From: Buddleja alternifolia
Lineage: Eukaryota; Streptophyta; Magnoliopsida; Lamiales; Scrophulariaceae
Assembly: GCA_019426215.1 (NCBI GenBank)
Contig: CM033391.1
Location: 11,458,708-11,522,707 of the forward strand
DNA: 64,000 nucleotides
Direction of reading: 5' to 3'
Positions within the stretch are counted from its first letter, which is position 1; every line of letters begins with the position of its first letter. A program made the translations under genes and the position numbers. Of the stretch, positions 46,601 through 54,900 are shown piece after piece. A model generated the notes under the pieces. The model was not told where the DNA came from, made no database searches, and saw only the letters and a program-made list of their open reading frames with translations.

Positions 46601-47869
46601 CCTTCGAAGCTTACCCAGACTAATCGGCATCCTCGAGGTGTGGTCCTGTATTATGCAAAGCTCATTAGTGAAAATAACTTGACAGTTTATCTCAGATATC
46701 AATTGACGGACAGAAATCAAATTGCAAGTCAAACTAGGAACATATAAAACATCCAGTAATATAATATTGGCATTCAATACAACCCGTCCCCTCTTCATGG
46801 CCGTGGTTTGTGTTCCGTTTGGCAAGGAAACAGGAAGTGGAGTCGCATCCACCATGTCCGTCATAAGTGCCAAGTTCCCTGTCATATGGTTCGACGCACC
46901 GCTATCTAGTATCCATGCAAAATCGTAAGGGTTCTTACCAGATAGTTTATCTGAACTTTCACCGTCAAGGAGTGTTAGTAACCTCTGAAATTGATCATTT
47001 GACAGACCTGGAATTCCATTATTAGTCTCCAGCAGCCCTCCTTGGGTGTGAAACGCAGCAGCCTGCCCTTGGTTACGAATAAGATTGGTGACATTATGTC
47101 CTTGTTTACGAGGTTGTTCTCCTCGATCACGACCTCGTGGCCCTCTCCACCAACTAGGATATCCCACGAGTTCATAACACCCTGATACATCGTGGCCGGA
47201 TCGATCACAATTGGAACACTTCCTTTCCGAATTAGCTCTCAGTTTTACTTGCCCAACATGAGGTCCAGTTTTGGCCCGTGCCACGTTTTGCACTGCCAAA
47301 GCCACGGCTTCCACTCTTTCATCTTGACCTCGCACAATGGTCCTATGACGTTCCTCTCGGGTAATTAATGCATATGCTTTGTTAATCGTGGGAAGAGGAT
47401 CCATATTTAGGACTTGAGAGCGAATTGTTCCAAAAACCGAGTCGTCCAATCCCATTAAAAACTGATGCAGCTTCTCCTCTTCGCGTTCTCGTATGAAATC
47501 CTTGGATGCTCCACAAGTGCACTTCGGGATTGTGGAGTAACTACTGAGTTCATCCCACATACCCTTTAGTTTGGTGTAATAGGCCATGATTGTCATCCCT
47601 TGTTGCCGGATTGAAGTGATTTCTCCCTTTAATTCATGGATGCGTGGTGCGTTTCCAACGAAAAACCGATCCTTAAGATCGTCCCAAACCGCTTTGGCGG
47701 TTTCTTCATAAGCAATGCTCGGCTGGATGGATTTGTCTATCGAATTAAAAATCCATGAGATCAACATTGAATTGCAAGCCTCCCAATTGATCTCCTCTGC
47801 CGAACCAGCGATTGGTTTCTTTAGAGTTCCATTGATAAACCCTAGCTTATTTTTCGCCCTTAAAAGCAT
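43694..47869 (-). CDS. Copia Gag-Pol polyprotein (main frame)
   Basis: 1391 codons without a stop. Order: gag domain (WDDLKDRFFVGNAPRIHELK near residue 65); CCHC knuckle CSNCDRSGHDVSGC near 217; protease WILDSGASNHM near 320; integrase zinc finger (HRRLGYQASQH, CDACFRAKQ) and core with D in HCDLWGPY near 506, D in RSDNGMEF and E in NGRVERKH; reverse transcriptase with YVDDIILMG near 1073; RNase H with CDSDWASC and ending LADPFTKALGRSQF. All expected catalytic residues are visible. The apparent start MLLRAKNKLG is an artefact: the true N-terminus lies upstream in another frame (47847-48032), separated by one extra base. Confidence 0.95.
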   Translation of the reverse strand: MLLRAKNKLGFINGTLKKPIAGSAEEINWEACNSMLISWIFNSIDKSIQPSIAYEETAKAVWDDLKDRFFVGNAPRIHELKGEITSIRQQGMTIMAYYTKLKGMWDELSSYSTIPKCTCGASKDFIREREEEKLHQFLMGLDDSVFGTIRSQVLNMDPLPTINKAYALITREERHRTIVRGQDERVEAVALAVQNVARAKTGPHVGQVKLRANSERKCSNCDRSGHDVSGCYELVGYPSWWRGPRGRDRGEQPRKQGHNVTNLIRNQGQAAAFHTQGGLLETNNGIPGLSNDQFQRLLTLLDGESSDKLSGKNPYDFAWILDSGASNHMTGNLALMTDMVDATPLPVSLPNGTQTTAMKRGRVVLNANIILLDVLYVPSLTCNLISVRQLISEINCQVIFTNELCIIQDHTSRMPISLGKLRRGVYYFASDKAHFALKAVRGDFFTTWHRRLGYQASQHLSYISEIGRLGSTDKIICDACFRAKQTRSVFPLSNKSAENCFDLIHCDLWGPYHKESSSGAHYFLTIVDDHSRCIWVYLIKEKREAAQCLINFCKLVQTQFDKSIKRIRSDNGMEFDSTNMRNFYGQQGIIHETSCAHTPQQNGRVERKHRNILEVARALRFQANLPLRFWGECILTTVYLINRTPTVKLQGISPYEILFGVKPSYEHIRVFGCLCYARHAPKPTDKFASRSRRCVFIGYPHGKKAWKLYDIDKGAIFHSLDVSFHEDVFPFATSHEHQPACSGNGSHEFNGVVDEIGAEVEVGDDVGLENTELRGDEVTGLQGDVVHTPDNSNTVLESVARPRRGTRLLVRLQDYVVYSAVSGKHNSVTTHSLETHIDPLREPPLHERTSGTPYPLAHYVNFDKFSQEHRMFLAAVGSMSEPTSYVKAVKSSEWRDAMTQEIAALEANKTWTLEYLPPGKKPINCKWVYKIKYNSDGTIERYKARLVAKGFTQVEGLDFHETFAPMAKLVSVRVFLSVAVARGWELHQMDVNNAFLHGDLDEEVYMRLPPGFHGGRSGKFCRLRKSIYGLRQASRNWFTKLKDALVRYGFVQSRADYSLFTYHKGRVFLGLLVYVDDIILMGNDGATCSNFKSYLHDCFHIKDLGCLKYFLGIEVARSSKGIFLNQRKYSLDILTETGLSGCKPVDTPMEHGHKLALSDSELLEDDGSYRRLVGRLIYLTITRPDISYAVHVLSQFAHNPRKEHFEVALRVVRYIKGHPGQGVLLHANSDLTLRGCCDSDWASCPITRRSVTGYFVMLGNSPISWKTKKQSTVSRSSAEAEYRAMAATTSELLWLKSLLASLDVSHTAPMTLFCDSKSAIHIAANPVFHERTKHIEIDCHFIRDQIQNGTIVTEHIRSNLQLADPFTKALGRSQFLFLLGKLGIHDLHAPT

Positions 47870-48032
47870 TCACCATAGCTTTCTCCCACATATCATAATT
47901 ATCTCCAATCAAAACACATGTCGTAATCATCGCTCCGGGATTATCCGATGGTGACAAGTAAAACGGCGAAGATGCATCGACGGTCTTTTTGTCAGCCATA
48001 TATGAATCCAATGAGGGAAAAACCGTGTGCAA
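47847..48032 (-). pseudogene. Gag N-terminus, cut off by a one-base insertion
   Basis: The frame holds MADKKTVDASSPFYLSPSDN at 47999 and leads to DNYDMWEKAMVNAF, a typical copia gag opening. At about 47860 an extra base (plus strand CCCTTAAAAG) moves the reader to a stop after KGEK. The main frame resumes in the next register with the expected NKLGFINGTLKKP. The likely real start is the ATG at 47999; an ATG at 48032 is also in frame. This single lesion is the only break seen in the element. Confidence 0.85.
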
Positions 48033-48105
48033 AGGTGATCAAGAGAAAATTTGTGGAAAGAAACTAAAAAGTATGATGAAGCAAGGTTTTGGATTCAATT
48101 CTTAA

Positions 48106-48120
48106 CCTGCTCTGGTACCA
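48106..48120 (-). other. Primer-binding site of the compact copia element
   Basis: TGGTACCAGAGCAGG sits directly next to the LTR. It differs from the usual TGGTATCAGAGC by one base. Confidence 0.85.
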
Positions 48121-48303
48121 TAAAATAAACTAAGAATAGTTTGTGGAAGAAAATATGTATATCTTCATTCATATGTCTGCGAGGGTTTACAGCAGAAGCA
48201 AAATATATACAAAGCCAAGCAGACCTAAACAAGGAAACTTCTACAGTTAGGAAACAACTTAAATACAACATAAGGAAACATATATGTACACGTATTTATA
48301 ATA
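48121..48303 (-). repeat. 5' LTR of the compact copia element
   Basis: 183 bp, upstream of gag on the minus strand. It is short for a copia LTR. A TATA-like element (TATAAATA) lies at its very start. Confidence 0.94.
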
Positions 48304-48308
48304 ACTAT

Positions 48309-48724
48309 GTTATACCTTAATAATATGTGCGGTATGGATGATATGTGAGCTTAATGATTTTAGGACGATTCTCGTCTACAACAACCTCTACCAAATGACT
48401 TGTTTTTTTTGGGACACATTATAAAAACTAAAAAGTTATGATAGTATTTTGCCAAACAAAGTTCACAAAAGCAAAATAATCATTAATTGCACCTAGAAGC
48501 TTTATAGGTAAAGGTGCTCCAAGAGCAAGGATCATGGGATATTCTTTTCGTTTCCTTTTAAGAATTCGGCCAGTTTATTTCACCAATAACAAATGTTTAA
48601 AATAGAGATAATTTTCTACCATAATCATTAAAAAATTATTTCAGCATATGTCAAAGACTAAACAATAACTAAATCCTAACAAAGAAAAGTCGAAGACCGA
48701 AACTTTGATACGATAGAGACAAGA
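48309..48724. other. Unassigned intergenic sequence
   Basis: No gene or repeat recognised between the copia element and the Mutator-like end. Confidence 0.5.
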
Positions 48725-48733
48725 CATCTAATA

Positions 48734-49419
48734 GAGTTAAATCCCACTTACCCTCCTTCTGTGATACTTTTAATTATTCAAAAAAACCCCTGTTATAAAA
48801 TTTCACAAACACCCCGCTATGAAAAAATAAAATAAAGGTACACACTGACTAATTTTACCTACAACTTTTATTGTGAAAACAAAAATACCCTTATGCTTTG
48901 TCATTATTTACACCATATATATATATATATTTAAATTACTTTAATTTTAATTGTTTTTTCTTTTGTTTTTTTCTTCTAATCTTCTTCCCCAAAATTAAAA
49001 TCCCAGCCCTAATTTTTACCTGGAATCTGGAATAATTTGTTGATTTGATTCGAAAATTGAAAAATGAAGATGAATGGGTTTGATCAGAAGAAAGCAAGCA
49101 GCAATGCTGCTGTAATTTTTGAAAACAGTACAGCCATGGTGGCTGTACAATTGAGTTCAGGTGGCGCTAAACGCGCGGCCGTCATGAGCAACAGGCGGCG
49201 CTTCAGTGCAGCACGGCCGCACGCCGAACACCACTCACCTACGTGGCTTCTAGATATCAGCGACGCTTTTAGCAAAATTAGACGCACACATCAGCACCAA
49301 AACTCCGCCTTGCACTTGCCAGCTCCCAATTCGCCCCCAATTCTTCAAATCTGCAACTGATAACCAGCAACCCCCAATCCACCCCCAAAACTGATAACTA
49401 GCAATTGTCCTCGATTCAA
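48734..49419. other. Left arm of the Mutator-like element with a GC-rich patch
   Basis: After the terminal repeat comes AT-rich sequence, then a GC- and CpG-rich patch at about 49150-49290, then C-rich sequence to 49410. The plus-strand frame 49064-49360 (98 codons) shows no domain. The patch may be a captured piece of a host gene, as in Pack-MULEs. Confidence 0.45.
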
Positions 49420-49548
49420 ATACCATCTACGCCCAGGGACAAGACTTGATTCCAAAGAGAGATAGCGCTTATGGAAGATTTACTGGACCTAATGCCGGGA
49501 GTAGTAAATCGAGGAACCCCCAGTTTCTCACAAGGATACTTTTGCAAG
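49420..49548 (-). repeat. 129-bp inverted repeat, left copy (viral leader end)
   Basis: Identical to the reverse complement of 57377-57505 over all 129 bases as read. On the minus strand it ends in TGGTAT, the first six bases of the primer site, and then unrelated sequence begins. Confidence 0.95.
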
Positions 49549-50056
49549 GGTCACCACAGATTCACAAACTATTTTCACAATTTAGTAATCCGTCAATGAA
49601 ATTAAATCATCAAGAATTTTCATACAAACGCCCAAAAACGCCAAACAACACGGCTAAAGACGGCAACAGTATGAGCTTTATTCTTGACTATCTAATTTCA
49701 GCCAGTTTACTAAATCAACCCATTAGAGTCCATACCATAACGAAAATCTCTTTTCAGAATTATCAAACCATGTTTTTTAGAAAAATCACGAGGTTTAGAT
49801 ATAATTTAACACAAAAGGATTTAGCCTATAAGGCTCATCCTTAAATACAAAGTGAAAATAAAATGTAAAATGTAAAAGAAAACTTACAAGATAAACTCTT
49901 CTTTTATTATAGCAACTTCAGTAATGTACAAGAACTTGGTATTTTACACTGGAGATGGAGGCTGAAGCAAGTGAGGGAGAGGGATTTTAGAGAGAGAGAG
50001 AGACTATCAGATTTCTAAGGCTTCTAAGGCCTACAAATACAAAGGCCTGCCCCTCT
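49549..50056 (-). promoter_or_regulatory. Viral leader with poly(A) signal
   Basis: This is the long non-coding leader of the pregenomic RNA, read on the minus strand. A poly(A) signal AATAAA (49908-49903) lies about 150 nt downstream of the TATA box, as in caulimovirids, where the RNA ends are redundant. A CT-rich stretch (TCTCTCTCTCTCT, about 50007-49993) follows the presumed transcription start. Confidence 0.7.
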
Positions 50057-50064
50057 ATTTATAA
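50057..50064 (-). promoter_or_regulatory. TATA box of the viral full-length promoter
   Basis: The minus strand reads CTTATAAATAGAGGGG, a strong plant TATA context that matches caulimovirid promoters. It sits just downstream of the last viral ORF, the expected location. Upstream (50065-50128) is a short region with repeated AGTATAAACT-like words; no specific enhancer was identified. Confidence 0.75.
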
Positions 50065-50129
50065 GAATTTGAGGCGGCGGATCTCAAACCACAATTAAAA
50101 ATAGTTTATACTATTTACACAGTGATTTA

Positions 50130-51590
50130 CTATTGAAATAGTAATACTGTTATGAACAGTACCCGGCTATGAACAGTTCCAAATAGTATTTCACTATTCT
50201 TGATAATTTTTTGTGACTTTTTCTGCTTGGATTTCCCTCTGTGCAAATCTTCTTTGAGATTTTCCAATATTGTATCCAAATTGTCTTCGATTGACACGTC
50301 ATTTGGATCCTGTGCATCCTGGAAATTAATATCTTCAAAGTTATTACCTTTGGATGATGCCATAGAAGTATCACTTCGTTCTTCTTCGATCCAGTCTTCT
50401 ATTAGTTTTGTCTTCATTTCTTCAAGATATTTCTCAATGAGTTGTTCTCTCGAATTGGTGCCTTCTTGCTTTTTGAGTTGTTGAGATATTTCCGCAATGT
50501 TGATCAGAGGAATTTGCATCTTCTGCTGCTTTTTATGATACAGCCTTTTGTATTCCTCTATTTTCTTTTCAATTTTATTTATAGTATCTATACATTTTAA
50601 TTCTTTGGTTTCAGGATCCTCTCGCATCATGGTATCCCAGAACTTTGTATAGGATAATCTTATAATAGAGTGGATATTATCCTCATCATGATCCACTTGG
50701 GGAAGCCATTTCCAGATCCAAGGAATTGAAAATTCAATAAAAAAGTAGAATGTCTCGATTTTTTCTGATTTTTGAGACTGTGATAGTTCTAAAATTTTTG
50801 GAGAATATGTTTTCCATTCTTCAAATAATCCTATAAGGATTTCTGGCAAAATTTCTTTTTTGGGGCCATAGAATTTCCACCATTTTAAAAACCAATTGGG
50901 TATAAAGTGGTTATAAACCTCTCCGCATATTTTGATGAACCAAGTATGACTATGGCTCGGGTTTTCATATAAGAAAACTTTTTCAAAAGCTTCAACATAA
51001 TCCCAATAATTATATTTAATAGGAGTATTGTTGAAATAAAATTGTTTTTCTTTGAATGGAGATATTCCCCATTCTTCTATGGATATAATCCTTTTAACAA
51101 TTATTTTGGAAAATTTATAAATTTCCTCATTACTGCCACTATGATAGTGGTTTATTTCACATAGGCCACTATTTTGGAGAATATTTTCATAATATTGTTG
51201 GAATTTATAACTTCCAAAAGTATCACTATGAGTGTTTAAATATCTTTCAAGCAATTCCCAGGGCTTATTATCCATTTTCAAATCATTTTCAGTAAGAAAG
51301 AGTATAACTCTTTTGTCATCATTTTTGATATAGCCCATATTATGGACATCTGCTTCCTCATCTTCATTTCCCACAATTTTAGAATATGAGGGAGAAGCTT
51401 GGGTATGACCCTCTTTTTGTTTCTTAAATTCAAGAAATTCCTTATATAAAGGATCTTGAGCTGATGATAAATCAGCTGCTATTAGCTTCTTTCTTCCATG
51501 TTGTGTCAGAATATTATCCTGACCTCTTCCACGACCACCTCTGCCTCTATAAGAGGAGAGTCCTCTTCCATGAAACTGCATTTCTGTCAT
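50130..51590 (-). CDS. Viral ORF of unknown function with RG-rich N-terminus (486 codons)
   Basis: Begins MTEMQFHGRGLSSYRGRGGR; the RG-rich start suggests RNA or DNA binding. The middle is rich in aromatic residues (SYKFQQYYENIL, KYNYWDYVEAFEKVF, WFLKWWKFYGP) and the last third is charged with probable coiled coils (KKIEEYKRLYHKKQQKMQ; EQLIEKYLEEMKTKLIEDW). I recognise this as a protein type found next to caulimovirid-like polyproteins in plant genomes but know no tested role. By position it could correspond to the inclusion-body/transactivator ORF of other caulimovirids; that is a guess. It starts 15 nt after the 122-codon ORF and is directly followed by the promoter. Confidence 0.8.
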   Translation of the reverse strand: MTEMQFHGRGLSSYRGRGGRGRGQDNILTQHGRKKLIAADLSSAQDPLYKEFLEFKKQKEGHTQASPSYSKIVGNEDEEADVHNMGYIKNDDKRVILFLTENDLKMDNKPWELLERYLNTHSDTFGSYKFQQYYENILQNSGLCEINHYHSGSNEEIYKFSKIIVKRIISIEEWGISPFKEKQFYFNNTPIKYNYWDYVEAFEKVFLYENPSHSHTWFIKICGEVYNHFIPNWFLKWWKFYGPKKEILPEILIGLFEEWKTYSPKILELSQSQKSEKIETFYFFIEFSIPWIWKWLPQVDHDEDNIHSIIRLSYTKFWDTMMREDPETKELKCIDTINKIEKKIEEYKRLYHKKQQKMQIPLINIAEISQQLKKQEGTNSREQLIEKYLEEMKTKLIEDWIEEERSDTSMASSKGNNFEDINFQDAQDPNDVSIEDNLDTILENLKEDLHRGKSKQKKSQKIIKNSEILFGTVHSRVLFITVLLFQ

Positions 51591-51605
51591 ATGAAAATTC
51601 TTTGT

Positions 51606-51974
51606 TTAAGCAGCGAGCCTATTTAAATATTTATTTTCAAATTTTAATTCCCATCCTAAACATTGTTCTAGATGGGTTTGGACACTATGTTGATATGTTA
51701 TATTTTGCATAGGAAATTCAGGATGATTTCTTATATCTTGCCAATACTTAATACTTTTCAGCAGATAATATCTTCGCCTTTGAAGCCTTTTAATACCATT
51801 AGAATTGTGGAAATTTGTAATATAATAAGGATCATGGATTGGGTTAGGAACTCCAATTCTTCCCAAATACCGTTGATGAACTGGTTGGATATAGTATACA
51901 GAACAATGTAAATTATGAAGATAAATATTTGGCATTTTTTCTCTATAAGAGTATGTCAAACCTGCAAAATTCAT
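51606..51974 (-). CDS. Small viral ORF of unknown function (122 codons)
   Basis: The start codon overlaps the stop of the polyprotein (ATGA at 51974-51971), which supports it as a real, translationally coupled ORF. The product is basic and Tyr/His-rich (KRLQRRRYYLLKSIKYWQD). No domain recognised. The next ORF follows after 15 nt, as in polycistronic pararetroviral RNA. Confidence 0.7.
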   Translation of the reverse strand: MNFAGLTYSYREKMPNIYLHNLHCSVYYIQPVHQRYLGRIGVPNPIHDPYYITNFHNSNGIKRLQRRRYYLLKSIKYWQDIRNHPEFPMQNITYQHSVQTHLEQCLGWELKFENKYLNRLAA

Positions 51975-54900
51975 GATAAATATTCTCTAGTCAGAAAATC
52001 TGGAAGATTATTATCTTCTCCTTTTTTATAAATAATTTCAAAATCAAAAGGAGCGAGATGCGCCTGCCATCTAGCAAACATTTGCTTAGAAACATCATGT
52101 TTAAAATCTTTTTGAAACATAAACTTGGCTGCTTTACAGTCTGTCTTTATCACAAAATGTTGATTATATAAATCATCTTGAAATTTTAATACACATTTTA
52201 CTATGGCAAGAATTTCTTTTGCTATTGTTGCATAATTCTTTTGACTATTATTCCATTTTCCAGAATGAAATCTGATAAGATTTTCTTGTTTTGTAATAGG
52301 ATTAATTTGTTTTAAAATACCACCATAACCAATTTCAGAAGCATCAGTTTCCACAATTTTTTCCCAATTTGGGTTAGCAAGCATTAAACAGGGTAAAGTT
52401 TTCACCTTTTCTTTTATTTTCTTTACAGCATTAGTATGCTGTTCTGACCAAGGTTTTGGTTTCTTTTTTAATCTATCATATAAAATAGCTGTGTCTTCAG
52501 CAAGATTTTTATAATAGGCTGAAATATAATTCAGGCTTCCTAAAAATCTTTGTAACTGAGTTTTATCTGTAATTTCATCAGGAAATTTAGAAGCAAAATC
52601 AATACTTCTATTGATAGGAATAATATTACCTTTCTCAATATTATGACCAAGAAATCTAACATTCGTTTGGAATAAAGACATTTTTGGTTTAGATATTACC
52701 AGGCCATTTTGAATAATAATTTTTCTAAACATATCTAAATGTTTAAAATGAGATTCTATATCCTTGGAAAATACAAGAATATCATCAATATATACGATAA
52801 TAAATTCACTATAAGGAGTAAAAATATCATTCATTATTTTTTGAAATTCTGACGGAGCATTCTTTAATCCAAAAGGCATAACATTCCATTCATAATGCCA
52901 TATAGGAACATTAAAAGCAGTTTTATATCTATCAGCTTTATTAATCTGAATTTGCCAATATCCTGATTTTAAATCAAATTTAGAGAATATGACTGCATCA
53001 TATAATCTATCCAAAAGATCTTTTTTATTAGGAATAGGATGTCTAATCCATTTTAAAACTTTATTAAGGGGTTTATAATTTATTACAAGTCTAGGAACTC
53101 CTCTTTCCTGTTCAGCATGTTTATTAACATAAAAAGCAGTACATGACCATGGGGATTGAGAAGGACAGATTAATTTTTTACTAAGCAAAGATTCAATTTC
53201 TTTTTTACATAATTCTAAATATTCAGAATTCATTTGACAAGGTCTTGCTTTAGTAGGAATATTTTTTTCATCAAAATCATTTTCATATGGTAAATCAACA
53301 ATATGTTTTTTCCTATCCCAGAAAGCATTAGGATGATCATTACAAATTTCTAAACAGAATTTATTATGTAAAAGTTTTATCTTATCTTGTAATTTTGGAT
53401 TTTGGAGTTTGTCTTCTATGGTTAAAAGACAAACTTCATTTTTAAGAAAATTTAATTGATTTTCTTTTACTTTAATTTGTTCATACATTCCATGTAATAC
53501 TTTGGTAAAAGGTTTTGTAATAAATTTCAAATGTATAGGCTTATTATTATAAGTACCTATAATTCCTTCTTTATTTACAGTTATAAAAGGATAAATTTTT
53601 GTTATAAAAGGTGATCCAAGTATAACTTGGTTTGAAATGTTTTTAACAAGTAAAAAACTTGTGGGTATGCAAGTTTTATTAATACAAACAAAAGCTTTGG
53701 GAAGCTTAAAACTGATATCCAGTTTTTGTCCTCCAGCATGGGATAAAGAATGAGTAGTTTTTTCAAAATATCTTGTAGGAATTAATCCTTCTTGTATTAC
53801 ATTTAAATCAGCACCACTATCAATTAAAGCAATAAATTCTTGAGAAAAATAATTATCTATTAATAAAGTTATTTGTACAGTCCATTTCTGGGACATAATT
53901 TGTTCCAGAGTATTTAAGAAATTATTATTTGAAAATTGAAGAGTTTGCATATTAACTATTGGTTCTTCTTGAAGAGAATTAGTTTCAGAATTATGTTCTA
54001 ATCTTGATATTCTATTATCAAGGACTTTATTTTCTTGTTTTAAAGAATTAATTTCTTTCTTTAAATGATTTATTTCTATCATAAGGTCATTTACTGATGT
54101 AGGAGTATTTACTACCTGTCTACCTTTTAATAATTTATAAACTTCTAACATAGAATATGGTTCTGGAGAAGTTATGATTTCCTCAGGGACATTTCTTGTG
54201 TTAATAGAAGTACTTGGAGTAGTAGGAATATTGTCAATTTGATCAATTATTTTTGATCTTAAATCCGAATCCTTTATATGTTTTAGTAGTTCAAAAATAT
54301 TTTGGCTATCTAAAACATTTATTTCCATATCTTGAAATTGAGATAGAATTTTATAATATTCCTCATTTTCCAGATTATTAATACAAGGTTGACCTTTACT
54401 ACAAGGTTCACATTCTGGCTCTGATGTAGATTCTGATTCTGATATTATTGACTCATTATCTAAAACTTTAAGCCTTTCAGAATTGCTACTATCTTCAGAA
54501 TATGATTCTGTTTCTGAATTATCAGTATCCGAGTTTAATAAGATTTTGGATATTTTTTCTTTTATATCATCACCTATTTGGAGATTATTAATTTTCTTTT
54601 TGGTCCAACAATTTCTTGCATAATGACCTGTTCTACCACATTTTCTACAAACAATAAATTTTCTTTTAGCTTGTTTATTTTCTTCTTTTTCTTCTTTTCT
54701 TTTTAATTTTTTCTCCCATTTCTTTTGAGAATATTTTCGTTTTCTTTTCAGATATTTAAATTTTTTATCTTTATTCTTTTCTTTTAAAGGTTTAAGTTTA
54801 TGAGAAGAAGGGATATCCATGCCAAATTGACTACAGAATTGGCCTAATTGTTTTCTTTCTATGAGGTTTTGTCTTTTTAATTGTTGATTTAATTTTATTT

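Larger units (their letters stand above)
43504..48303 (-). mobile_element. Compact Ty1/copia retrotransposon with TA...TA ends, 4.8 kb
   Basis: Two 183-bp LTRs are flanked by the perfect 5-bp duplication ACTAT (43499-43503, 48304-48308). On the minus strand the LTRs start TATTATAAATACG and end TTTATTTTA, so the termini are TA and TA instead of TG and CA. The primer-binding site TGGTACCAGAGCAGG abuts the right LTR and the polypurine tract GAGGGGGAG abuts the left. One long gag-pol frame fills the middle. The LTRs differ at two sites, so insertion is recent. Size fits small copia lineages such as Ale/Retrofit, but the lineage is not proven here. Confidence 0.94.

Noticed and set aside
49064..49360. 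98-codon plus-strand frame as a gene
   Set aside because: No domain or splice context; it lies in the arm of a transposon. Kept only as a possible captured fragment.
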